From: an uncultured Clostridia bacterium | Lineage (GTDB): Bacteria; Bacillota; Clostridia; TANB77; CAG-508 | Length of the DNA: 64,000 bases | Reading direction: 5' to 3' | Assembly: GCA_948735595.1 (NCBI GenBank) | Contig: CAPXSA010000002.1 | Location: 62,001-126,000 of the forward strand | Shown: positions 34,432-42,780 of the stretch, piece after piece | Position numbering within the stretch: position 1 is the first letter of the stretch | Layout: every line of letters starts with the position of its first letter | Notes under the pieces: model-generated | Database searches by the model: none | What the model was told of the DNA's origin: nothing | The model's input: only the letters and a program-made list of their open reading frames with translations | Program-made: the position numbers and the translations under genes

Positions 34432-37400
34432 ATGTTAAGAAAAAATGTAGAAAACGAAAAAAGTTCAATCAAGTTTTTGGCAAAAACATTGATATGCTTC
34501 TTCGTATTTTTTATGTTATTTTTTATAATTCAAGGAAATGGAACTTTAGCGGCTACAACTAAAATTACTGAAGATCCAAATAAAGGAGAATACTTACGTT
34601 TATCAGACGAACTATCAGAAGATAGTATCCCATATCGTAAGGAATCTCATGCAGGATGGGGAAACATTAAAGTAAATCAAGATTTAAATGGAAATAAGCT
34701 AGCAATAAAAATTGAGAATGCATTTTATCAATTTGATTATGGTATTTTAGCACATGCATCATCAGAAGTATATTATGATGTTAGTGAATATAGCGAAAAA
34801 TATCCGTATTTAACATTATATGTAGGTATGAACCAAACTTCAAGTGCAGGTAATGGTGTTAAAGTATATATTTATACATCTGATAAAGATCAATTTTATC
34901 CAAGTGGTGCACAACACTGGACACTAAAAAATACTGAGACAGCAGATAGAGTAGTTATGCCAGGACAAAATGCAGTATTTGAAAAAATAGACATTAGAGG
35001 AGCAAAATATATAAGACTTCAAGCATATGATAATGGAAGTAACGGAAATGATCATATTGCATATGTAGAGCCAATGCTTATTACAGAGAACTATAAAGAA
35101 GATGCAGGTAGTGATATTAACATCAAAACAGTAGCAGAATATGATGAAATATTAAAAAGCAAAGAATTAGCTGAGATTACCTCAGGAGAATATGAATTAA
35201 CATTATTACAAAGAGAATTAGTAAATAAAGTAGGAGAATATGCTTTAAAAAGATATTTGAAAGAAAGTGATGATAATGAAGAAACACTTTCATGGTTAAT
35301 GAATGATGTAGATGCATTACGTCTTTATATATCTGGTGGAGAACCAAATGGAGCAAGTTATTTTAATTCCTTAACACAACTTACTAGACTATTGAAAGCA
35401 TATAAAAGTGACTTTGATGATAAAACTTCAATATCAGATGCAGGTATCAAACTTTTAGAGAAAAAAGGTTTGAATTGGGATACAACTAAGGGAAGTTTAT
35501 ATAAAAGAATGGCAATAACACTTTCATTAACACACTCTGCAAGAGTAAATTTATGGATGCAAGCTTCAGAACACAATTTATCAGATGCAGTAGATCGTTA
35601 TAAAATTTATAAAGATTTATATAATAATGGACAATTCAAAGCTACTGATGCAGTAAATATAACACCATGGTTTGAAACTTTTAGTATTGAAGAAATGAGA
35701 TGGGTTTTAGGTACAAGTATTGATGATGAAGAAATTGTATGGTTAAATGAATATACTCAATCAAAAATAGATAAAAATCCAGGAAGTGCATGGGGATTAT
35801 TAACTCCACACTCTTATATGGCTTATGTATGGCCTAACTATTCAAATCCAGTTTATTATGATGAGGCTAACAAAGATTACTTTAACGAGTTATTTGCAGT
35901 AGAAAAGAAGAATGCAGATGGAACAGTTACGAAAAAAGGTTTATTTGATTATATACCTTATAGAAATGGTACACCATATACTTACAAATTATGGATGAAC
36001 TTTAGAAATAAATTTGGTACTGGTGCAGTTTGTGGTGGTATATCAAAATCAGGACATTGTATCCGTGGGGTGCATGCAATACCATCAGCAGTTATTGGTC
36101 AACCAGGGCACGCAGCAATTCTTTACTATACCCAAAATGCAGAAGGAAAAGGATATTGGGGAATTGATAATGATGTATCTGGATGGAACTACTCAGAAAA
36201 AGGTGAAAGAATGCCTTTAGGATGGGGAAATGATAGAACTTATGTAAGGGGTTACAATGTACCATATGTTATATTAGCCCAAGAAGCATTAAATGATTAT
36301 GAAAATTTGGAAAAAGCAGAAAAGCTTGTAAAATTAGCAGATGTTTATAAAGATGATAAAGCAAAACAAGAACAAATTTACAGAGAAGCAATTAAAGTTC
36401 AATCTATTAACTTAGATGCATGGGCAGGACTTGCTAAATTATATGTAAATGATGAAACTAAAACAGAGGAAGATTATTACAACTTAGAAAAGGAAATGAT
36501 GGAAGCTTTAAAATATTTCCCATTTCCAATGTATAATTTATCAAACTATATTAAAACCAAAATAACAAGTGTTGAATATTCTTTCAAATTTACAGTATTA
36601 CAAGCAAAAATATTAAATGAAGCAAAAGATTATAAAGGTTCAGCAGTATTACAACCAAATTTAACAAGAGGATTTGCAGCACATTTATTAGGTCAAATAG
36701 ATACTAGTTTAGCAAGTTTCTCATTTGATGGAGAAGATGCAGGAAAAATTGTATTATCAAGTCGTTTTGATGGAAATGGTGTTCGTTGGGACTACAGTTT
36801 AGATGGAAAACAGACTTGGAATGAAGTTGCATTTGATGCACAAGAAGAACACAAGTTGCAATTAACAACAAAAGAGTTAAATGATATTACAGCTGAAAAT
36901 GATATTTATGTTCATATTGTTGGTGCAAATTATAGTGAGGAAAATTTATACAAAATTGATATTTTTGAATCAGCAGGTTTACCAAGTACTTTATATGCAA
37001 ATGATTTAGAAAATAAATTAATTGCATCAGTACCTAGTATGCAATGGAAATATAGAGAGGAAGATGACTGGACTTTCTATAGAGATGAAGAACCAGATTT
37101 AACAGGCAATAAAACAGTTATTGTTAGAATGGGAAGAACGGGAACATATTTGGAAAGTAAAACAAGTACAACTTATGAATTTACAACAAACATTGAGCAA
37201 AATGCTAGAAAATATATTCCAATTGAGCATTTATCTATTCATGGTGTTTCAACAGAAGCAACATCAAATGGAGGTGCAGCAGTAAATGGTATTGATGGAA
37301 ACATGAACACAAGATATCACTCAGCATGGAATGGTAGCGATACACAAAGATATATTATTGTAAAAATAGATAGACCAGTTTATCTTTCAGCAGTAGAGTA

Positions 37401-38769
37401 TGTTCCAGCAGCTGGTGGAAATGGTAAAATTGTAGATGGAACTATTTGGGGAAGTATGGATGGTGAAAACTGGGAAGTGTTAACTAGCCAAAAGAACTTA
37501 ACATACAATCCTTCAAATGTTGCTACAAATGAGCAGGCTAAAGCTAATACAAAACCTTTTGAAATAGAAAGTTTAAGAAAAGTACAATATGTTAAGATTG
37601 TAGCAGATAGAACAAATGGAAATTGGTTTGCTGCTAGAATGTTTAACTTCTATGAAAGTACAGAAGTATCAGCTATGTTCTCATTTGATGGTGCTAATGC
37701 AGGAAAAATTATATTAGCAGATGAATATCAAAATGTAAATTGGCAATATTGTATTGATGGAACTAACTGGAAAAATGGAAATGGAGCAAGTTATCAATTA
37801 TCAAGAGAAGAGTTAGAACAAGTTAATGAAAACGATAATATCAAAATCCGTTTTGATGGAAATGAAAAAGTAGCTACTATTAACATTCAAAAGGGAAGTG
37901 TCATAGAACAAAATGTTTATGTAAATGATTGGGAAAATAGATTAATAGGAATAGCTAACATTGATAGATTAGAATGGAAATTAGCAAATAGTGAAGAGTG
38001 GACATCTTACCAAGAACAAGAACCAATCGTAAGAGGTGAGAATACACTTCTTATTAGAACAAAAGCAACTGGTATTTATGCAGCAAGTGATGTTACAGAG
38101 TATGAATTTACAGCAGATACTGATACAGAGACAGCAAAATATATACCAATTAAACATTTATCTATCCATGGATATTCAAGCCAATCAAAAGACAGTAAAA
38201 GACCATTTTATGCACCAAATGCAATTGATGGAAATAGAAATACATTATGGCATACAGATTTTGCAGTATCTATTGCAGGACAAAGAGCTTATGTTACTAT
38301 CAAATTAGATAGTCCAAAATATATTTCTGCTATGGAGTTTGTTCAAAAGAAATATAAAGTGGATGATCCATGCCTTATTCAAAATATGATTGTATCTGTA
38401 AGCAGCGATGGTGAAAATTGGACAGAAATTGGTAGAAAAGAAAATTGCGAACAAAATGAAGAGTTTAAGAGAATTGACTTTGCAGAAAGCATGGAAGCTC
38501 AATATGTCAAACTAGAAATGGAAACTTATGATATGTTTGCATCACTTGCCATGGTAAACCTATATGAAGATACAACTAAGATTGAAAAAGTAAAAGGTGA
38601 CATTGATGGTGATGGAGAATTAACCGTTAATGATATTGCATTATTAAAATTACATTTAATTGCTATAGAATTTCTAGAAGGTGAACAATTAGAAGCAGCA
38701 GATATAGACGGAGATGGAAGAGTTTCTATTAATGATATGGCTCAAATAAAATTAAAATCACTTGAGTAA
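34432..38769 (+). CDS. Giant secreted multidomain dockerin protein (NPCBM, transglutaminase/papain-like, discoidin-type domains)
   Basis: A 1445-residue secreted protein with a signal or anchor helix (about 20-45). Residues about 60-225 form an NPCBM-like carbohydrate-binding domain (YDVSEYSEKYPYLTLYVGMN, IDIRGAKYIRLQAYDNGSNGNDH). A helical region about 240-440 follows, then a cysteine-protease or transglutaminase-like core near 540-620 (GTGAVCGGISKSGHCIRGVHAIPSAVIGQPGHAAILYY, with Cys and His and GYWGIDND). Two F5/8-type C (discoidin) domains come next (around 930-1075 and 1235-1380: AIDGNRNTLWHTDF), each preceded by a similar 200-residue module. The C-terminus is a type I dockerin (GDIDGDGELTVNDIALLKLHLI, AADIDGDGRVSINDMAQIKLK). 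ATG 34432 is chosen over GTG 34396. It probably binds or processes glycan and protein while docked on the cell surface. Confidence 0.8.
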   Translation: MLRKNVENEKSSIKFLAKTLICFFVFFMLFFIIQGNGTLAATTKITEDPNKGEYLRLSDELSEDSIPYRKESHAGWGNIKVNQDLNGNKLAIKIENAFYQFDYGILAHASSEVYYDVSEYSEKYPYLTLYVGMNQTSSAGNGVKVYIYTSDKDQFYPSGAQHWTLKNTETADRVVMPGQNAVFEKIDIRGAKYIRLQAYDNGSNGNDHIAYVEPMLITENYKEDAGSDINIKTVAEYDEILKSKELAEITSGEYELTLLQRELVNKVGEYALKRYLKESDDNEETLSWLMNDVDALRLYISGGEPNGASYFNSLTQLTRLLKAYKSDFDDKTSISDAGIKLLEKKGLNWDTTKGSLYKRMAITLSLTHSARVNLWMQASEHNLSDAVDRYKIYKDLYNNGQFKATDAVNITPWFETFSIEEMRWVLGTSIDDEEIVWLNEYTQSKIDKNPGSAWGLLTPHSYMAYVWPNYSNPVYYDEANKDYFNELFAVEKKNADGTVTKKGLFDYIPYRNGTPYTYKLWMNFRNKFGTGAVCGGISKSGHCIRGVHAIPSAVIGQPGHAAILYYTQNAEGKGYWGIDNDVSGWNYSEKGERMPLGWGNDRTYVRGYNVPYVILAQEALNDYENLEKAEKLVKLADVYKDDKAKQEQIYREAIKVQSINLDAWAGLAKLYVNDETKTEEDYYNLEKEMMEALKYFPFPMYNLSNYIKTKITSVEYSFKFTVLQAKILNEAKDYKGSAVLQPNLTRGFAAHLLGQIDTSLASFSFDGEDAGKIVLSSRFDGNGVRWDYSLDGKQTWNEVAFDAQEEHKLQLTTKELNDITAENDIYVHIVGANYSEENLYKIDIFESAGLPSTLYANDLENKLIASVPSMQWKYREEDDWTFYRDEEPDLTGNKTVIVRMGRTGTYLESKTSTTYEFTTNIEQNARKYIPIEHLSIHGVSTEATSNGGAAVNGIDGNMNTRYHSAWNGSDTQRYIIVKIDRPVYLSAVEYVPAAGGNGKIVDGTIWGSMDGENWEVLTSQKNLTYNPSNVATNEQAKANTKPFEIESLRKVQYVKIVADRTNGNWFAARMFNFYESTEVSAMFSFDGANAGKIILADEYQNVNWQYCIDGTNWKNGNGASYQLSREELEQVNENDNIKIRFDGNEKVATINIQKGSVIEQNVYVNDWENRLIGIANIDRLEWKLANSEEWTSYQEQEPIVRGENTLLIRTKATGIYAASDVTEYEFTADTDTETAKYIPIKHLSIHGYSSQSKDSKRPFYAPNAIDGNRNTLWHTDFAVSIAGQRAYVTIKLDSPKYISAMEFVQKKYKVDDPCLIQNMIVSVSSDGENWTEIGRKENCEQNEEFKRIDFAESMEAQYVKLEMETYDMFASLAMVNLYEDTTKIEKVKGDIDGDGELTVNDIALLKLHLIAIEFLEGEQLEAADIDGDGRVSINDMAQIKLKSLE

Positions 38770-38786
38770 TTAAAATGATAAGATAA

Positions 38787-38818
38787 GGACTGCTAAGAAA
38801 ATAGTAGTCCCTATTTTG
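38787..38818 (+). terminator. Terminator after the dockerin protein gene
   Basis: GGACTGCTA and TAGTAGTCC arms with one internal mismatch, followed by CTATTTTG. Confidence 0.7.
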
Positions 38819-38899
38819 TATTCTAAGAAAAATAGATAGTATAGATTTTTTTTGTCTTATGTGATACAATTAGTAAAGTAAAAAGGGAGTAACTTATAA

Positions 38900-39808
38900 A
38901 TGAATGAAAATAAGACAAATATCAACTGGTATCCAGGACATATGGCGAAGACAAAAAGACAAATTATAGAAGATTTAAAATTAATTGATATTGTAGCAGA
39001 AATTATTGATAGTCGTATTCCAGTTTCTAGCCAAAATCCTGATATTCAAGAAATAATCAAAGATAAAAAAAGACTTATTATTTTAAATAAGTCAGACTTA
39101 GCTTGTGAACAAGAAAATAGAAAATGGATAGAATACTTTAAGAAAGAACAAATACCAGCTGTGCTAGTAGACTCTGTATCAGGAAAAGGAATTCAAGAGG
39201 TACTTCAAAAAATAGTAGAGATTTATGATGAAGAAAAATATCAAACAAAAGGAAGAATAGGAAAGTCTATTCGAGTAATGATATTAGGAATTCCAAATGT
39301 GGGGAAATCTTCTTTTATTAATCGAATTGCAAAAAGAAATACTGCACAGGTTGGTAACAAGCCAGGGGTAACTAGACAAAAACAATGGATTAGAGTATCA
39401 GACCAAATAGAACTATTAGATACACCAGGTGTATTATGGCCAAAGTTAGGAAATCAAGAAGTAGCTTTGAATTTGGCTTATACAGGAACTATTAAAGATG
39501 ACATTTTATCTACTTTGGATATAGGATATGAATTGTTAAAAGTACTACAAAGTAACTACTTATCCAATTTACAAGAGAGATATAAATTGCAAGAAAATGA
39601 AATAGAAGGTATTTTGAAAAATAGAGATTTAGAAGAAAATGAAAAAATAGTAGAACTAATGAACCTAATTGGTAGAAAACGTGGAGCAGTTATTTCAGGA
39701 GGAGAAATAGATTTAGAAAGAGTTGCTAGCATAATATTAGACGATTTTAGAAGCGGAAAGTTAGGAAGAATTACATTAGAAAGTGTTGGTTTAGGGACGT
39801 ATCTTTAA
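38900..39808 (+). CDS. rbgA: Ribosome biogenesis GTPase RbgA/YlqF
   Basis: A 302-residue circularly permuted GTPase that assists late 50S subunit assembly. Motifs occur in permuted order: G4 (LNKSDLA), G1 (GIPNVGKSS), G2/G3 (GVTRQKQW, LDTPGVLWPK). The N-terminus INWYPGHMAKTKRQI is diagnostic. The final residues (LGTYL) and stop lie inside a 19-bp inverted repeat shared with the downstream intergenic region. A GGGAG ribosome-binding site precedes the ATG. Confidence 0.95.
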   Translation: MNENKTNINWYPGHMAKTKRQIIEDLKLIDIVAEIIDSRIPVSSQNPDIQEIIKDKKRLIILNKSDLACEQENRKWIEYFKKEQIPAVLVDSVSGKGIQEVLQKIVEIYDEEKYQTKGRIGKSIRVMILGIPNVGKSSFINRIAKRNTAQVGNKPGVTRQKQWIRVSDQIELLDTPGVLWPKLGNQEVALNLAYTGTIKDDILSTLDIGYELLKVLQSNYLSNLQERYKLQENEIEGILKNRDLEENEKIVELMNLIGRKRGAVISGGEIDLERVASIILDDFRSGKLGRITLESVGLGTYL

Positions 39809-39885
39809 CTGACGCTTTTAGAAAAATAATAATATGATAGAGTAATTTGAAAAGTGTTGGTTAAAGGTACGTCCCTAAACTGACA
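39791..39885. repeat. Inverted pair of the ACGTCCC repeat around the rbgA stop
   Basis: TTAGGGACGTATCTTTAAC (39791-39809) and GTTAAAGGTACGTCCCTAA (39860-39878) are inverted copies with one mismatch. The repeat core ACGTCCCTAAACTGACA matches the tandem copies before thrS (4408-4461). The first arm encodes the C-terminus and stop of rbgA. Confidence 0.65.
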
Positions 39886-39911
39886 CTTGACGAAAAGGAG
39901 AATTATTTAAT

Positions 39912-40307
39912 TTGGAACTAATAGAAAGAAAAAGAAGTATAGAAGAAGTAAGACAAATGTCACCACTAACATGGGCATATGTAGGAGATAGTGTTTATGA
40001 ACAATATATTCGTACACACTTAGTTAATACAACAAAATTAAAGCCACATGAATTACATATAAAAGCTATTAAATATGTCAAAGCAAAAGCTCAAGCAGAT
40101 ATTTTGCAAAAGTTAGAAGAGATACTAACTGAAGAAGAGAAAGATATTGTAAGAAGAGGAAGAAATACTAAGAACAATCATATTGCTAAAAATGCTTCTG
40201 TTCAAGACTATATGTATTCAACTGCATTTGAAGCATTAATAGGATATTTATATTTAACGAAGCAGGACGAGAGACTAAGTGAAATATTAAATAAAATTAT
40301 TGAGTGA
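39912..40307 (+). CDS. mrnC: Mini-ribonuclease 3 (Mini-III)
   Basis: A 131-residue RNase III-like endonuclease lacking the dsRNA-binding domain, which matures 23S rRNA in Firmicutes. PLTWAYVGDSVYEQYIR contains the signature with the catalytic Asp; RRGRNTKNNHIAKNA and STAFEALIGYLYL contain the second acidic motif. The start is TTG 39912, 11 bases after AAAAGGAG. Confidence 0.93.
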   Translation: MELIERKRSIEEVRQMSPLTWAYVGDSVYEQYIRTHLVNTTKLKPHELHIKAIKYVKAKAQADILQKLEEILTEEEKDIVRRGRNTKNNHIAKNASVQDYMYSTAFEALIGYLYLTKQDERLSEILNKIIE

Positions 40308-40364
40308 AAACATTGACGAAACTACTAAAAATATGGTATATTATTAGAGTAGTTTTGAATATGT

Positions 40365-40439
40365 GGCCCCTTGGTCAAGCGGTTAAGACGCAGCCCTCTC
40401 AAGGCTGAATCATGGGTTCGATTCCCGTAGGGGTCACCA
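40365..40439 (+). tRNA. tRNA-Glu(CTC)
   Basis: A 75-base tRNA with encoded CCA. Acceptor strands are GGCCCCT and AGGGGTC, and the anticodon stem CAGCC/GGCTG surrounds loop CTCTCAA, giving anticodon CTC (codon GAG). A TTGACG box lies about 50 bases upstream and a strong bidirectional terminator follows. Confidence 0.93.
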
Positions 40440-40444
40440 AATAG

Positions 40445-40485
40445 AAAAAGGAACTAGAAAGACATTGTCTTTCTAGTTCCTTTTT
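40445..40485. terminator. Bidirectional terminator between tRNA-Glu and cassette C
   Basis: The 18-bp arms AAAAAGGAACTAGAAAGA and TCTTTCTAGTTCCTTTTT are perfect. Confidence 0.9.
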
Positions 40486-40491
40486 GGTGGC

Positions 40492-40704
40492 TTATTTCTC
40501 CTCCAGAAGAGCACGAGGAATCCGGTCAAAAGGCTTCTTCTGCTGCTTACGCTGCATTTTCACATACCCCTTGTACGCTTTAGTACGGCAAGGAATCCGA
40601 ACGCTAGAATCAAAGGGCGTAGTTGTCGAATCGCGAAGGACTTGATCAACAATGGATTGCTGGGATGTGCCGAAGAGTACCGAGAGTTCTTGCTTAGGAT
40701 CCAT
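40492..40704 (-). CDS. Cassette C: 70-residue basic orphan of foreign base composition
   Basis: I do not recognise the protein. It is small and basic at the C-terminus (KMQRKQQKKPFDRIPRALLEEK) with a polar N-terminus starting MDPKQELSVLFGTSQQSIVD. G+C is roughly 50 %, unlike its neighbours. The start ATG 40704 follows GGAGG. It has a promoter (40751-40779), a perfect palindrome in the leader and a terminator at its end. Two in-frame CGG codons (residues 36 and 61) are present. Under the frameshift behaviour inferred for native genes this protein would be truncated, so either it is foreign and not yet adapted, or CGG can be read as Arg. Confidence 0.6.
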   Translation of the reverse strand: MDPKQELSVLFGTSQQSIVDQVLRDSTTTPFDSSVRIPCRTKAYKGYVKMQRKQQKKPFDRIPRALLEEK

Positions 40705-40727
40705 GAAACCAACCTCCAAAAATGAAT

Positions 40728-40779
40728 TATCGCTTTGCGATATAAGACGTATTATACAAGAAAAACATAGAAAAGTAAA
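40728..40779 (-). promoter_or_regulatory. Promoter and palindromic leader site of cassette C
   Basis: On the minus strand TTTACT (40779-40774) and TATAAT (40756-40751) are spaced 17 bases. TATCGC-TTT-GCGATA (40728-40742) follows about eight bases after the -10 box, the same arrangement as in cassettes A and D. Confidence 0.7.
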
Positions 40780-40885
40780 GAAAATTTGCATCTAAATAGA
40801 AAATTTAAATAAATTACTTGACAAAACATAAATTTGGTATATAATAGCAATATACAAACAATGATTCGTAAATAGGAGGCGCACC

Positions 40886-42508
40886 ATGATTACCACTTTA
40901 CATATTCAAAATATAGGGATTATCGATGATTTATCAATTGACTTTAATGAAGGGTTTAATGTATTAACAGGTGAAACAGGAGCAGGAAAAACACTAATTA
41001 TTGGTTCACTTAGCATTTTAGCAGGTGGAAGATTTCCAAAAGAGATGATACGCAATGGAGAAAGCTATTCCTTTATGGAAGCTAACTTTTATTGTCCAAA
41101 TAATGAAAAAGCAATTGATGACAATATTATTATCTCTAGAGAAATACATAGTAATGGTAGAAGTTCTTGTAAAATAAATGGGCGATTAGTAACCGTAAAT
41201 GAATTAAAAGAACTTATGAGTGAAGTTATTGATATTCATGGTCAACATGACAGTCAGCTTATTTTAAATCCTACAAAGCATATTAGTTATCTAGATAGTT
41301 TTATTGGAAAAGAAATTGAAAAAGATTTAAGTGATTATAGAGAAAAATTAAAAGAGTATAAAAGTTTAAAACAAGAATTAAAAAATACTTATGGAGAAGA
41401 AAAAGAAAAGGAAAGAAGACTTGATTTGCTTTGTTATCAGCTAGAGGAAATTGAAAGTGCAAAATTAAACAAGACAGAAGAGGCAGAATTAGAAGAGAAA
41501 CATAAAAGAATGCAAAATGCAGAAAAGCTAAAAGAAAATTTAGCACAAATTGATAATGAATTAAATGAAAATGCGATAGGAGCAATTAGTAATGCAATTC
41601 GTAGTTTAGAGAAAATTCAAGATTGTGGAAAGGAATATAATGAAAAATTAAATATACTAAAAAGTAGTTATTATGATATTCAAGAACTAGCTAGAGATTT
41701 TAGTGATATGAAAGAAAATGTAGATTTCGATGATGATGAGAGAAATAAAATTGAAAGTAGATTAGATTTGATTTATTCTCTAAAAAGAAAATATGGAAAT
41801 ACAATAGAAGAGATATTAGTTTATGGAGAAAAAATAGAAGAAGAAATCCATAAAATTGAAAATCTAGACGAGTATCATACAAAAATAAAAAAACAGTTAG
41901 AAAAGTTAAAAGAACAAATGAAAGAAATTGCAACCAGAATGCACCAATTAAGAAAACAGTCTGCTAAAATTTTAGCAGAGAAAATTAATGGGCAATTAAA
42001 AGAACTAGAAATGCAAAGTGCTAAATTTGAAGTTCAGATATTAGAAGAAGCGAATTTTAACGAAAATGGAACAGATATTATAGAATTTATGATTTGTACT
42101 AATGTAGGTGAAGGAATGAAACCTTTAACCAAAATTGCATCAGGTGGAGAAATGGCAAGAATTATGCTTGCAATTAAAAATGTCTTAGCAGATGTAGATG
42201 CAGTAGGAACTTTAGTATTTGATGAAATTGATACAGGGATTAGTGGAAAAGCAGGTCAAGCAGTAGGCGAAAAAATGAAAGAAATTGCTCAAAATCACCA
42301 AGTAATTTGTATTACACATTTACCAGCTATTGCTGCAAAAGGAGATTATAACTACTATATTCATAAGCAGACGAAAGAGAATAAGACATATACTAATATT
42401 AGACAATTAAACGAAGAAGAAACCATTGAAGAAATTGCTAGAATATCCTCAGGAGAAATTACAGAAATAGCAAAAGCACACGCGAGAGAACTTAGAAGGG
42501 CTAGCTAG
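40886..42508 (+). CDS. recN: DNA repair protein RecN
   Basis: A 540-residue SMC-like ATPase acting at double-strand breaks. The N-terminal Walker A GETGAGKT is at residues 32-39, followed by a long coiled coil (about 150-370), then the ABC signature LTKIASGGEMARIMLAIK and Walker B VLVFDEIDTGISG-like LVFDEIDTGISG. The length matches the family. AGGAGG precedes the ATG. The C-terminal THLPAIAAKGDYNYYIHK is also conserved. Confidence 0.95.
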   Translation: MITTLHIQNIGIIDDLSIDFNEGFNVLTGETGAGKTLIIGSLSILAGGRFPKEMIRNGESYSFMEANFYCPNNEKAIDDNIIISREIHSNGRSSCKINGRLVTVNELKELMSEVIDIHGQHDSQLILNPTKHISYLDSFIGKEIEKDLSDYREKLKEYKSLKQELKNTYGEEKEKERRLDLLCYQLEEIESAKLNKTEEAELEEKHKRMQNAEKLKENLAQIDNELNENAIGAISNAIRSLEKIQDCGKEYNEKLNILKSSYYDIQELARDFSDMKENVDFDDDERNKIESRLDLIYSLKRKYGNTIEEILVYGEKIEEEIHKIENLDEYHTKIKKQLEKLKEQMKEIATRMHQLRKQSAKILAEKINGQLKELEMQSAKFEVQILEEANFNENGTDIIEFMICTNVGEGMKPLTKIASGGEMARIMLAIKNVLADVDAVGTLVFDEIDTGISGKAGQAVGEKMKEIAQNHQVICITHLPAIAAKGDYNYYIHKQTKENKTYTNIRQLNEEETIEEIARISSGEITEIAKAHARELRRAS

Positions 42509-42527
42509 AAAAAAGTTTAAAAAACTA

Positions 42528-42556
42528 TTGCATTTTAAAATAAAGTATAGTAATAT
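42528..42556 (+). promoter_or_regulatory. Promoter of the 41-residue membrane protein gene
   Basis: TTGCAT (42528-42533) and TAATAT (42551-42556) are spaced 17 bases. Confidence 0.55.
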
Positions 42557-42573
42557 TTTATGGGGTGCAAAAA

Positions 42574-42699
42574 ATGATGAAATTTGTAGATGAAAAGAAC
42601 AAATTAAAAATGGCAAACCTAAAAGCAATTTTCAAAATTGCTGTATTTGCAATTGCATTTTCATCTATGATTTATATAATTTCAATGATAAAACACTAA
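42574..42699 (+). CDS. 41-residue single-helix membrane protein
   Basis: A short reading frame starting MMKFVDEKNKLKMANLKAIF, followed by one transmembrane helix (about residues 20-38) and a short tail ending IKH. It is preceded by GGGGTG and a promoter-like sequence, and followed immediately by an intrinsic terminator, so it looks like a real independent gene. I do not recognise a family. The charged N-terminal half would face the cytoplasm. Confidence 0.55.
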   Translation: MMKFVDEKNKLKMANLKAIFKIAVFAIAFSSMIYIISMIKH

Positions 42700-42720
42700 T
42701 ATTTTTATTAGTGTTTTTGT
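42690..42720 (+). terminator. Terminator after the small membrane protein gene
   Basis: AAAACACTAAT and ATTAGTGTTTTT arms with a T-rich tail. The 5' arm overlaps the last codons. Confidence 0.85.
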
Positions 42721-42780
42721 TTTTTTAAAATTCATTTTTAGCAAACCAAATAAAAGATAAAATAAGAGGAGGAAAATTTT

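Noticed and set aside
39780..39900. Insertion sequence between rbgA and mrnC
   Set aside because: Too short, no transposase and no target duplication; better described as an inverted short-repeat pair.
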